From the NCBI GenBank assembly GCA_027320695.1, contig DAHVKW010000002.1, positions 14,916-67,273 of the forward strand: a stretch of 52,358 nucleotides of DNA, in the 5' to 3' direction. This DNA is from Actinomycetota bacterium. GTDB lineage: Bacteria; Actinomycetota; Acidimicrobiia; Acidimicrobiales; Acidimicrobiaceae. Made by a program: the position numbers and the translations under genes. Every line of letters begins with the position of its first letter. Position 1 is the stretch's first letter. Of this stretch, positions 10,786 through 20,347 are shown one piece after another. Under the pieces are notes generated by a model. It had not been told where the DNA came from. It ran no database searches and saw nothing but the letters and a program-made list of their open reading frames with translations.

Positions 10786-10969
10786 TTAGTTAGGTCGCTT
10801 TCTTTTCTTGCAATCTCGCTTGAGCCCATGACTAAAACTCAAGTCCTTATTAGATCAGCCACAAAAAAGGCCAAATCTAACAATGTAGATTCCAAATACA
10901 TTAGCGACAATGATCGGACTTTGATGCCAGAAACCGATATCAATTGACCTGGCGAATCCCCTAAAGAGA

Positions 10970-13687
10970 CTATTTTGCGTCTGCCCAGCTATTCCCGCTA
11001 AAAACATTGACTTCAAGCGGCACAATTAGCTGGACTGCTCTTTCAAGGACCCGCTTGACCAAATTGGCGATTGCTTCAACCTCAGATTCGCCACATTCAA
11101 CGAGAACCTCGTCATGAACCTGAAGCACGAGCTCGCCATCATGTCCGGCTAATTCCTGGTCCAACTTGACAAGAGCAATCTTGAAGATATCTGCCGCCAA
11201 CCCCTGAATCCCGGCATTCATAGCCTGGCGCTCCGCAGCCTCTCTCAATCGGAAGTTACTGGACGACAGCTCTGGAAGAGGCCTTACCCTGCCGAACTCC
11301 GTCGTAGTGAAGCCGTCCTTCCTCGCCTTGTCGATTGCCTGCTTCATGTAGCTATTCACCTCTGGGAATCCAGCAAAGAAAGCCTTTAGGATTGTCTCGG
11401 CCTCGGGCACCGGAATGCCAAGGCGCTGTGACAAACCGTAAGCCTCCATTCCATAGGCCAAACCGTACGCGACCATTTTTGCCTTATTGCGCTGAGACGG
11501 AGTCACCTCCTCCAAAGGGACTCCAAAGGTATAGCTGGCGGTCTGTCTGTGTATGTCTATCCCCTGGGCAAAGGCTCCAATCAAGCCGGGATCCTTCGAC
11601 AGGTGAGCAATCACCCGCAGCTCTATCTGCGAGTAATCGGCAATTACCAGTTTCCTCGCCTTCGGCGCAATAAACGCGTTACGGAAGCGCCTGCCATCTT
11701 CAGTCCTTATAGGAATGTTATGGAGATTTGGATGATCGGAAGAAAGCCTGCCTGTGCGGGCTACCGTCTGGGAAAAGCTGGCGTGAATCCTGCCATCATC
11801 GCCAATCTCTGAAATAAGGCCTTCGCCATATGTCGATCTAAGCTTCTCCACTTCGCGGTATCTCATGATCTTGCCGATAATTGGGTGCAACGCCGTCAGG
11901 CGCTCAAGGCTCCGGGCATCGGTGGAATAGCCGGTCTTGGTTCGTTTTTGAGGCGGTAGCCCTAGCTTCTCGAAAAGCACCTTTCCAAGCTGCTGCGTAG
12001 AATTGACATTGAAAGGGCCTCCGGCAATTTGCTGGATCTCGCTCTGCAAGTCCAAAGCCTCGGATGCGAACTCACGCTGCAGCTGGGAAAGATACGACTT
12101 GTCGACCATAATCCCGCGGGCCTCCATCTTGGCCAAAACCGTAATTAGTGGTTTCTCGACGTTGTTGTATAGATCCTCAAGACCCCTTTCTTTAAGAGCC
12201 AGAGAAAGCGAGGAAGTAATTCCCGCTAGGGCCTGGATTCGCGCGGAAAGATAGGACTCATCCTGAACCGAATCAAGCCCAAGTGACCCCTTCTGACCCG
12301 AGAAGCTGGGGAGAACCCCTTGGATCGACCTATCGAGCCAACTCGAAGCAAGTGAATCAAGCGTGTAGCTCGTAGCTGATGAATCAAGCAAATAGCCCGA
12401 GACAGCCCCGTCTATATCGACAGGAAACACGAGCCCGAATGACGAGTAGGCCCATCTCAGCACTTCTTTGAGCCCAATACCGCTCAAAGCTCTGGGAGCG
12501 TTGGAAACTGATCGGAATATCTCGCGCGCCAATCCGGAATTGCCAAGAACCTCAGACGGTATGACAAGAACCTGCAAGTCGCCAGAATCTGACTTGCTTG
12601 CCAGCCCCATCAAGCTCGGCAGAGAACGGCCGGGAACACCGTCCCAAATGACCTCGATAAAAAGAGCCTGGCTTGACTCGCGCGACGCATCGAAGAACTC
12701 GTCCACATCGCTTGCTTGATTGGCCTTCCTGATCTGCGCTGGCAGAGCTGGAACCCAAGCTTCGGCTTCCTTCGCCTCGGGAACATTCGTCCCTGGAGAT
12801 ATCCGCGACGCAAATACGGCCAGAGTTCGATCCCAGATACGATTGAACTCCAAAAAATGGAAAAGATCCTTGGCAGGCCCCGGCACCCATGATCCGAGCT
12901 GCAAATCGTCCAGGGCTACCCCCAATGGCACGCTACGAATCAAAGGAGTTAGCTGCACGTTGAGTGACAGCTGATCCCGATAGTCATTGAGTGACGTCTT
13001 GAGTTTTGGCGTCAGTTCGTCAAGATGCTCCAAGATTCGCGAAACTGAGCCGTAATCGTTTATCAGTTTCGCGGCAGTCTTTTCGCCGATTCCTGGGACT
13101 CCGGGAATATTGTCGGACGGATCCCCCCTCAGCGCTGCGTAGTCCGGATACGATTCGGGCCTTACGCCGGTTCTCCGCTCTATTCCTTGAGAGTCCAACA
13201 ATTCGTAGTCACTCACGCCCCGCCGGTTGTAGAGCACCCGCACATACGGGTCTGAGACCAGCTGGAAGCTATCCCGATCACCGGTCACAACGATCGTCGG
13301 GATCTTCCTTAGCTTCGCCGCCTCGGCAATAGTTGCGATCACATCGTCTGCTTCAAAGCCTGGAGCTTCGATCACGTTGATGCCGAGGCTCTTTACGACC
13401 TGTTCGATTAGTGGCAACTGCGATAAAAGCGATTCAGGGGTCTTCTTTCTAGTGCCCTTGTATTGGGCAGACAACTTATCCCTAAACGTGGGCTCAGGAT
13501 TGTCGAAGGCAACCGCAATGTGCGTCGGCTGGTGATCTTTGACCAGAATGAGCAGCATTTGAACGAATCCGTGAATCGCGTTGGTGTACTGGCCCGATGA
13601 AGTTATCATCGTCTCCGGCAGGGCAAAAAAGGCACGGAATGCCAGTGAAAACCCGTCCAAGACTAAAAGCTTTGCCACCTTTGCCAT
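10970..13687 (-). CDS. polA: DNA polymerase I
   Basis: 5' nuclease domain (ALRGDPSDNIPGVPGIGEKTA), family A polymerase motifs (DYSQIELRVIAHLS, RNKAKMVAYGLAYGM, QVHDEVLVE); likely start MAKVAKLLVLDG. Confidence 0.98.
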   Translation of the reverse strand: MAKVAKLLVLDGFSLAFRAFFALPETMITSSGQYTNAIHGFVQMLLILVKDHQPTHIAVAFDNPEPTFRDKLSAQYKGTRKKTPESLLSQLPLIEQVVKSLGINVIEAPGFEADDVIATIAEAAKLRKIPTIVVTGDRDSFQLVSDPYVRVLYNRRGVSDYELLDSQGIERRTGVRPESYPDYAALRGDPSDNIPGVPGIGEKTAAKLINDYGSVSRILEHLDELTPKLKTSLNDYRDQLSLNVQLTPLIRSVPLGVALDDLQLGSWVPGPAKDLFHFLEFNRIWDRTLAVFASRISPGTNVPEAKEAEAWVPALPAQIRKANQASDVDEFFDASRESSQALFIEVIWDGVPGRSLPSLMGLASKSDSGDLQVLVIPSEVLGNSGLAREIFRSVSNAPRALSGIGLKEVLRWAYSSFGLVFPVDIDGAVSGYLLDSSATSYTLDSLASSWLDRSIQGVLPSFSGQKGSLGLDSVQDESYLSARIQALAGITSSLSLALKERGLEDLYNNVEKPLITVLAKMEARGIMVDKSYLSQLQREFASEALDLQSEIQQIAGGPFNVNSTQQLGKVLFEKLGLPPQKRTKTGYSTDARSLERLTALHPIIGKIMRYREVEKLRSTYGEGLISEIGDDGRIHASFSQTVARTGRLSSDHPNLHNIPIRTEDGRRFRNAFIAPKARKLVIADYSQIELRVIAHLSKDPGLIGAFAQGIDIHRQTASYTFGVPLEEVTPSQRNKAKMVAYGLAYGMEAYGLSQRLGIPVPEAETILKAFFAGFPEVNSYMKQAIDKARKDGFTTTEFGRVRPLPELSSSNFRLREAAERQAMNAGIQGLAADIFKIALVKLDQELAGHDGELVLQVHDEVLVECGESEVEAIANLVKRVLERAVQLIVPLEVNVFSGNSWADAK

Positions 13688-13780
13688 GCTAAATGCTCGC
13701 ATTCCCGGACAAGACCGATTAGATGACGCCGCCAATACATTGGGGAAAAGCTTGTCGGATTGGAAACAAGACTGCGACGG

Positions 13781-14383
13781 CTATTTCGATGGAGCCAGTT
13801 CTCCCGAAATGATCTTGCGCGCAACTTGTGCCATCGAGCTTCTTGAATCCATCGCAGACTTTTGAATGAATCCGAACGAATCAGTTTCCGTCATATAAAA
13901 CGAATCCATTAGGATCCCCTTGGCACGATCGACAAGCTTTCTTGTTTCTAGCTGCCGACTGGCGCGCTCGGCCTGGTCGGATAGATTTGCGACTTCCTGT
14001 TCCAGGACGATCTTCTCCTGGAATCTTGCCATTGCCAGCTCGATCGCCGGAACAAGATCTGAAGCCTGAAACGGCTTGACCAGGTAGGCCAAGACTCCGG
14101 CATCCCTAGCTTGCTCGACAAAGCTTCTCTGCGAAAATGCCGTAAGAATGACGACTGGGCATATGTTGTCCCGGGAGAGCTCAGACGCGACCTCAATGCC
14201 ATCCTTGCCCGGCATTTTGATGTCCAAAATCGCGAGATCGGGCCTTAAGGAACGGACCATTTCGATGGCTTCCTCACCGTGGCTAGCTGCGCCCACGACA
14301 TCGTATCCCTCTTCCTCAAGAATCTCCTTGAGATCGAGCCGAATTATGGCCTCGTCTTCAGCTATCACCACTCTTAGTGCCAC
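13781..14383 (-). CDS. pdtaR: ANTAR-domain response regulator (PdtaR-like)
   Basis: CheY-like receiver (VVIAEDEAIIRLDLKEIL...LAILDIKMPGKDG) plus ANTAR helix region (LVDRAKGILM); adjacency to polA-rpsA-coaE-uvrB resembles the M. tuberculosis Rv1626-Rv1633 order. Confidence 0.92.
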   Translation of the reverse strand: MALRVVIAEDEAIIRLDLKEILEEEGYDVVGAASHGEEAIEMVRSLRPDLAILDIKMPGKDGIEVASELSRDNICPVVILTAFSQRSFVEQARDAGVLAYLVKPFQASDLVPAIELAMARFQEKIVLEQEVANLSDQAERASRQLETRKLVDRAKGILMDSFYMTETDSFGFIQKSAMDSRSSMAQVARKIISGELAPSK

Positions 14384-14556
14384 AGCAATCCTCCTGCATC
14401 TCGCATCTGGAACGTTCCGCTTTTAGCCTGAATCTCCATGCAATCCATTCAAAATCCGACCTCTGGAAAGTCAACGTCGAAGTGTGTAGCTTATGCTGAA
14501 ACAGTATAGAAAACCTCCTTGCCATCCGGCATCGAAACTTAGACCGTCAAAATCAG

Positions 14557-15243
14557 GTGAAAATGTTCATACGACAGCTGCCACTATGGATAGCCCAAAC
14601 CAACTGCTGGATAGTATCGCGTTCACCGAGCGATTCCGAGTGCGTACTTGTGGACGTTCCACCCTCGCCAGAGGAGATCCTTCAAGTATTAGTGGCCAAT
14701 GGATTGAGGCCTGTTGCAATTCTCGCTACGCACGGACACATTGACCACATTGGAGGCGTTGCCTCCGTGTCCCGGTCAAGGCGGGCATCAGATTCGGACT
14801 TGCCCGTTTACATAAACAGCCGCGATTTGCATATGCTCGCAGATCCGATAGGCACCTCTGGCATGCTGGCGCAAGAACTGACGAAAACTGGGATCGACCT
14901 CCGGAGCCCCGAAGTGATCATGGACTTGGAGGACGGAGACAAATTCAGCGGATCCGGCATGGTTTTCGAAACTCTGCACACTCCCGGCCACACCAAGGGA
15001 TCGGTCTGTTTGCTTGTCAACGATTCCGAGACCACCGAGACACTCCTTTTCTCCGGCGATCACCTTTTCAAAGGATCGATCGGAAGAACCGACTTGCCAG
15101 GAGGATCTTACGAAGAGCTGGTGGAATCGATGCGTTCCAAAATTCTGCCGCTCGATGACGATATCTTTGTCCTGCCGGGTCACGGAGAGACCACCACAAT
15201 TGGCGCTGAACGGGCCAGAAATCCGTTTCTAGCCCAAATGTAA
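14557..15243 (+). CDS. MBL-fold metallo-hydrolase (glyoxalase II-like)
   Basis: THGHIDHIGG, LHTPGHTKGSVCL, LFSGDHLFKGSIGRTDLPGGSYEELVESM, VLPGHGETTTIGAE. Confidence 0.93.
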   Translation: MKMFIRQLPLWIAQTNCWIVSRSPSDSECVLVDVPPSPEEILQVLVANGLRPVAILATHGHIDHIGGVASVSRSRRASDSDLPVYINSRDLHMLADPIGTSGMLAQELTKTGIDLRSPEVIMDLEDGDKFSGSGMVFETLHTPGHTKGSVCLLVNDSETTETLLFSGDHLFKGSIGRTDLPGGSYEELVESMRSKILPLDDDIFVLPGHGETTTIGAERARNPFLAQM

Positions 15244-15530
15244 AATTTTGTGACGAAAATTACATATTTCGAAGCCGTGCCTCGCGGTCTCGAATATAAT
15301 TTCAATATCAAAGAACTAGATTATGTGCTGCGGAAAACTGCTGTCATCCTTGGCCGTTCTTCAACCATCTAATCGCAGATGCAGCCTTGATTTGTTCCAG
15401 GCCAGTGTTTCAAAAGCACATTGGCTTGATATGGGAAATCCCAGAGAAGTAGCATCGGTCATTGTGACGTAAGTAGCAATGGCTAACCACACCTTCGCTC
15501 CGTGGAAGAGCGCCAACTGAAGGGAATCGT

Positions 15531-16613
15531 ATGGCAGAAACTCGCTTACTTATAGACCCCTATAACGACTGGGTGAAAGAAGAAGGAATACCGGTCTATG
15601 ACGAATTCGGCTTTGACCTGCTGATGCTGGACTTAAAACCGTGGGCCCGCATGGGTGCCAATGGCGCGTTTGCGTTGGTTTCAGGTCGTGGGGACTATCT
15701 TGACACTTTCGTCCTCGAAATTCCTGCAGGCGGATCCAGTGAACCGCAACGACACCTATTCGAAGAAGTCGTATATGTATTGGAAGGACACGGCAGTACA
15801 ACCATAGAAGGGCCCGACGGCACGAAGCATTCGTTCGAGTGGGGACCCAAGAGCCTATTTGCAATTCCGCTGAATGCCAAATACCGTCACTTCAATACGA
15901 GCGGTACCAAATCGGCCCGCTTTGTTTCCACCACCAACCTGCCGATGATCATGAAGCTCTTTCACGACTACGATTTTATATTCAATAATCCCTATGACTT
16001 CGTCGGCCGTATGGGTGAGAACCGCTTTTTTGAAGGCGAGGGAGAATTCATCCCTCACCGCCCCGGGCGGCACATGTGGGAAACGAACTTCGTACCTGAC
16101 TTGAGCACCTTCGCCCTCAAGGAATGGCAGGACCGCGGGGCCGGTGGCTCCAATATTATGTTTGCGCTCGCTCAGGGAACCATGCATGCCCATATGTCTG
16201 AAATGCCAGTGGGAACCTACAAGAAGGGACATCGCCACGGCGCAGACTTTCACATCTTCCCGGTGACTGGCCACGGCTACTCTATCCTTTGGTTCGAGGG
16301 CGACAAGGACTTTCGCCGTTTTGACTGGCAGCACGGCAGTGTTTATGCACCAGAGGACATGATGTTCCATCAGCACTTCAACACCAGCCCAGAACCGGCA
16401 CGCTACCTAGCTGTGGCATTCGGAGGCCTGCGTTTCCCATTCAGCCAGGACAAGGTCAAGGTATTCCAGGGGATGGACGTCAGCCTCAAAAAGGGTGGCA
16501 AGCAGATTGAATACGAAGACCAGGACCCCCGCATTCACCCAATGTATATCGAAGAATTGACTAAGCACGGGGCAAAGGCCAACATGGATCACTTTATTTC
16601 TGCAAACAGCTAG
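15531..16613 (+). CDS. Bicupin protein of unknown function
   Basis: 360 aa with two cupin motifs (PQRHLFEEVVYVLEGHGSTTI; GHRHGADFHIFPVTGHGYSILW); only loosely gentisate-dioxygenase-like; stop overlaps the next start (TAGTG). Confidence 0.85.
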   Translation: MAETRLLIDPYNDWVKEEGIPVYDEFGFDLLMLDLKPWARMGANGAFALVSGRGDYLDTFVLEIPAGGSSEPQRHLFEEVVYVLEGHGSTTIEGPDGTKHSFEWGPKSLFAIPLNAKYRHFNTSGTKSARFVSTTNLPMIMKLFHDYDFIFNNPYDFVGRMGENRFFEGEGEFIPHRPGRHMWETNFVPDLSTFALKEWQDRGAGGSNIMFALAQGTMHAHMSEMPVGTYKKGHRHGADFHIFPVTGHGYSILWFEGDKDFRRFDWQHGSVYAPEDMMFHQHFNTSPEPARYLAVAFGGLRFPFSQDKVKVFQGMDVSLKKGGKQIEYEDQDPRIHPMYIEELTKHGAKANMDHFISANS

Positions 16614-18160
16614 TGGGCCACGACCACAACCACGGCTTCGATTTCTCATTGCTCGGAAATGAGGACTTGGGATCTCTGGATTCTGAGCCCTCCTCCGAGG
16701 GGAACGACACAGCCACTTGGCTCCTCGACAATGTAGAACTGATCACGGTAGGTGTGGATGTCGGCTCATCCACCACGCACCTCGTGTTTTCAAAGCTGCA
16801 CCTTCAACGCCTCGCGCAGTCGCTTTCGAGCCGGTTTGTAGTTGTCGAACGTAATGAACTCCACCGCTCGCCAATTCTGTTGACACCGTTTACGACTGAC
16901 GGCGCCATCGACGTCGCAAAGCTTTCTGAGTTCGTAGACCAAAGTTACCGCAGTGCTGGAGTCGCGCATGACGACGTGGATACGGGAGTCGTCATACTCA
17001 CCGGAGTGGCGCTAGAGCGCCAGAATTCGCGCGCGGTCGCGGAACTCTTCGCGGCCCACGGAGGCAAATTCGTCTGTGCTTCAGCAGGCCACAATCTCGA
17101 AGGCATCCTGGCGGCGTTTGGATCCGGAGCTGTTGCCTTATCGAGAAGACAAAAGCGGGAAGTGCTTCATATAGACATCGGCGGCGGCACGAGCAAGCTG
17201 GCTCTGATCCGAGATGGCGAAGTCCTGGAAACCTCTGCGATCTCCGTCGGGGCGAGGCTGCTCGCCTTCGACGAGAACGATGTTCCGATCCGCATCGAGA
17301 ATGCCGCCTATACCATCGCCGAGTCGCTTGGAATAGACCTCAGGCCCCAGAAACCCCTTACCGAGTCCGAAAAGGAAAGCTTTGCCGAAGCCATGGCCAA
17401 GGCTCTGCTTGCCAGTGCTTTGGCGGAGGACGAAACCGAACTCTCGAAGCAACTGATGCTCACTACCGAGCTATCCAGAGGACCCGTTGAGAATTCCCTC
17501 ATTTCATTTTCTGGCGGCGTCTCGGAATACCTATATGATCGTGAGACTCACGTATTTAACGATTTGGCCATGCACCTCAGCAAAGCCGTGAAAAAAGAGC
17601 TCCGGAGCCGCAACCTAAACATAACCCCGACGGGTGAGGGGATTCGAGCCACGGCGATCGGAGCGTCGCAGTTCACCGTTCAGTTGAGCGGAAACACAAT
17701 ATTACTATCAGAAGAAGTCCAGCTGCCCCTGCACAACCTTCCAGTTGTAAGTCCGAAGATTCCGTTGATCCCTACGCGGGAGACAGTGGCCCAAGGAATT
17801 ACAACCGCTCTAGCACGTCTCGATCTTGACGATCTGCAATCACCAATATGCGTCTATCTCCCTTGGCGAGGCGATGCAGAGTACTCGATCCTTTTCTCCC
17901 TCGCTGCCGGCGTAAGCGACGCACTTCGTCATCTGTTGGCGCCAAAGCGCCTTCCGTTGGTGTTGGCGCTTGACGTCGACTTGGGAGCAGCACTAGGAAG
18001 GCTACTCGTCGAAGAACTTGGATTCGATTCGCCGATCATATCCATTGACGGTGTTGAGCTGCGTGAACTCGACTATGTGGACCTCGGAACACCGATCGAA
18101 CCGACAAACGTGCTTCCGGTAATGGTGAAATCTCTGGCGTTTCCCACGACCGCGATTTAA
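16613..18160 (+). CDS. eutA: EutA-family (ethanolamine ammonia-lyase reactivase-like) ATPase
   Basis: 515 aa; VGVDVGSSTTHLVFSKLHL, LHIDIGGGTSKLALI, ISFSGGVSEYLY, C-terminal DYVDLGTPIEPTNVLPVMVKSLAFPT, collinear with EutA; GTG start in TAGTG overlap with bicupin stop. Confidence 0.88.
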   Translation: MGHDHNHGFDFSLLGNEDLGSLDSEPSSEGNDTATWLLDNVELITVGVDVGSSTTHLVFSKLHLQRLAQSLSSRFVVVERNELHRSPILLTPFTTDGAIDVAKLSEFVDQSYRSAGVAHDDVDTGVVILTGVALERQNSRAVAELFAAHGGKFVCASAGHNLEGILAAFGSGAVALSRRQKREVLHIDIGGGTSKLALIRDGEVLETSAISVGARLLAFDENDVPIRIENAAYTIAESLGIDLRPQKPLTESEKESFAEAMAKALLASALAEDETELSKQLMLTTELSRGPVENSLISFSGGVSEYLYDRETHVFNDLAMHLSKAVKKELRSRNLNITPTGEGIRATAIGASQFTVQLSGNTILLSEEVQLPLHNLPVVSPKIPLIPTRETVAQGITTALARLDLDDLQSPICVYLPWRGDAEYSILFSLAAGVSDALRHLLAPKRLPLVLALDVDLGAALGRLLVEELGFDSPIISIDGVELRELDYVDLGTPIEPTNVLPVMVKSLAFPTTAI

Positions 18161-18220
18161 CTCATTCTTGCCCTGGTGGGCCGAGCCTCTCTCCGGTAGC
18201 CTTCCGCCGACTCAGATCGG

Positions 18221-19015
18221 CTACAATTCCAGGCCGAAGAACGAGCTCATCTCCTCTGACGCCGCAGTTAGCACAGATGCGATCTCTTTGATCCGGGAAT
18301 TGCTCATCCGGGTGGTGGGAACCGAAATATTGATCGCAAATCGCGCAGGAACCAAGTTCGAGATTATCGCCACGCTGACCGAGGAAACTCCTTCCTCGCT
18401 CTCCTCGCGCTGGCTGGCATATCCGCGTTGCCGAATTCGATCCAATTCCTCCATCAGGTCTTTCCTGTTAGAAATGGAATGATCGGTCATTTTAGACAGG
18501 TCCTCGCTCGGGTACAGTCTCAAGATCTCCGAATCGGAAAGCTGGGCAAGAATAGCCCTGCCGGTTGAAGTGCAATGCGCATGCATCGATTTTCCCATTC
18601 TGGATGCCACGCGTACTGGACGCGGACTCTCAATGGCGTCAACGAAACGAACCAAGGACCCGTCCAAGACTCCCAAATGCACGGTTTCCTGAACCTGATC
18701 GTTCAGCCTTTCTAGGATCGGACGGGCCCTGGTGCGAACATCAAGCTTGTTGAGTAGAGAAAAAGCTATATTCGTCAAGGCGGCGCCAGACTGGTAAACC
18801 TTCGTGTGCGGATCCTGTCTTACGAATCCCCGATACTGAAGCATTGCAAAAAGCCGGTGAGCAGTGGACGAGGCCACCCCAAGGTAGGCGCTGGCATCTG
18901 TCAGACGCACCTCCGACCGCTCACCAAGCAGTAAGATCAGCCGTAGGGCATTATCGACCGAGGCGATAGGATACTGAGGGCTTTGGTGGTCCGGGTCAAT
19001 AATTGGCTTCTGCAT
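18221..19015 (-). CDS. IclR-family transcriptional regulator
   Basis: N-terminal wHTH (SVDNALRLILLLGERSEVRLTDASAYLGVASSTAHRLFAMLQYRGFVRQD) and IclR effector domain (VRVASRMGKSMHAHCTSTGRAILAQL); likely start MQKPIIDPD. Confidence 0.93.
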   Translation of the reverse strand: MQKPIIDPDHQSPQYPIASVDNALRLILLLGERSEVRLTDASAYLGVASSTAHRLFAMLQYRGFVRQDPHTKVYQSGAALTNIAFSLLNKLDVRTRARPILERLNDQVQETVHLGVLDGSLVRFVDAIESPRPVRVASRMGKSMHAHCTSTGRAILAQLSDSEILRLYPSEDLSKMTDHSISNRKDLMEELDRIRQRGYASQREESEEGVSSVSVAIISNLVPARFAINISVPTTRMSNSRIKEIASVLTAASEEMSSFFGLEL

Positions 19016-19123
19016 ATCAGAATTATAAACTGCGATCGTCAATATTACAATGACCGACGAAAACAATTACCATCCAGCGCAAGTCCCCTTACCGCCACAG
19101 ACTGACCACGAAGGCCAACGGAT

Positions 19124-20347
19124 CTACTTGGCCTTACCGGGCAATAGGTCATTCAAGAGGTTCAAAGGCCTAGAAATGTCGGTCTCGTTCTCCAAGAGCC
19201 TCCTGCACTGAATCATCGCTCTAGGCCAATTTACGGTGACCACTCCGCAAAAGTTACCGGAATGGTCAACATAAACCGCTGCGAATCTGTTCTCGTTGGA
19301 AGGATCCTCGACGACGACAAAGTCCGCGACACGAGCAGTTTCACCCGCAATCTGGATCTTCCAATCATACTGGTCGCTCCATACATAGGCAATTGGGGCG
19401 TAGCTCACGATGTTGCTTGGATTGACTATATTGTGCGCGACGCAAGCTGCTTGTTCAACGGCATTTGTCCAGTGTTCGACGCGCACGAGCTCCTTGCGCT
19501 TCGGGTGGAACCATCGGGCCACATCGCCGACGCCAAAGATATTTGCCTGTCCGTCCGCCCGGCAGTACTCGTCGCAGACCAGCCCATTATCAATCAGAAG
19601 TCCTGAAGAAGCCAGCCATTCGGTGTTTGGAACCGCGCCGATTCCCACCACGACGAGGTCACCATAAAGCAGCCTGCCATCCGTCAGCTCAACAGTCAGA
19701 TCGCCCTTTGACCCGGTTATCGCCTCTACTCCATTGCCAAAATGCGTTGCCACCCCATTGAGGTGATGGAGCTTGATAAACAGCCTTCCTACTGGGTCCC
19801 CTAGGACTCTTCCCATTGGCACTTCGAGTGGGTCCACGATCGTGACCTCCAGCCCGTGATGCCTGGCCGCGGCCGCGACCTCAGCCCCGATGAATCCGCC
19901 TCCCACCACTATCACAGATCGGGCGCCATGGAAATCTTTCCTAAGCCTCTCCGAATCGTCAAGCGTCCGCAAGAGATGGACCCCATCCTTTGCTTCCCAA
20001 GGCGATAGCCGGGCCCTCGCCCCAGTCGCGACGATCAGATTGTCATATCCGATCCTGCCGCCATCTTCCAAAGTAATCTCGTTGCCTGCTACATCAATTT
20101 TTTTAGCGCCAACCCCCAGCTTGAGATCTATTACCAAGCTGTTGATTTCTGCTTCTGAAATCAAATTGACCCTGTCGCGCCCCAGCGACTCGTTGAGATA
20201 GCCCTTGGAGAGCGGTGGCTTGTCATAGGGCAGATGAGACTCAGCGTCGACAACTATGAGCTCTCCGGCATACCCCTGAGAACGCAGAGCCTGGACAGTC
20301 TTGATACCTCCAACCGAGGCACCGACTACGACGGTCCGCGATCCCAC
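19124..20347 (-). CDS. NAD(P)H:ferredoxin reductase (ring-hydroxylating dioxygenase reductase component)
   Basis: VVVGASVGGIKTVQALRSQGYAGELIVVDAE...PYDKPPLSKGYL, VIVVGGGFIGAEVAAAAR; GTG start in TAGTG overlap with ferredoxin stop. Confidence 0.93.
   Translation of the reverse strand: MGSRTVVVGASVGGIKTVQALRSQGYAGELIVVDAESHLPYDKPPLSKGYLNESLGRDRVNLISEAEINSLVIDLKLGVGAKKIDVAGNEITLEDGGRIGYDNLIVATGARARLSPWEAKDGVHLLRTLDDSERLRKDFHGARSVIVVGGGFIGAEVAAAARHHGLEVTIVDPLEVPMGRVLGDPVGRLFIKLHHLNGVATHFGNGVEAITGSKGDLTVELTDGRLLYGDLVVVGIGAVPNTEWLASSGLLIDNGLVCDEYCRADGQANIFGVGDVARWFHPKRKELVRVEHWTNAVEQAACVAHNIVNPSNIVSYAPIAYVWSDQYDWKIQIAGETARVADFVVVEDPSNENRFAAVYVDHSGNFCGVVTVNWPRAMIQCRRLLENETDISRPLNLLNDLLPGKAK

Noticed and set aside
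9857-10789. Plus-strand ORFs antisense to rpsA (97, 147, 153 aa)
   Set aside because: Shadow ORFs opposite a clearly conserved gene; no independent evidence.
10822-10842. CTTGAG...CTCAAG inverted repeat between rpsA and polA as a terminator
   Set aside because: Arms only 6 bp with a long loop; not distinguishable from chance.
11335-13332. Multiple plus-strand ORFs antisense to polA
   Set aside because: Shadow ORFs explained by the codon bias of polA on the other strand.
15244-15300. AATTTT-gtgacg-AAAATT repeat as a terminator after the MBL-fold gene
   Set aside because: AT-only short stem; weak and unsupported.
15531-16613. Calling the bicupin a gentisate 1,2-dioxygenase
   Set aside because: Bicupin fold and length are compatible, but the first metal motif and overall sequence are not convincingly GDO-like; left as unknown.
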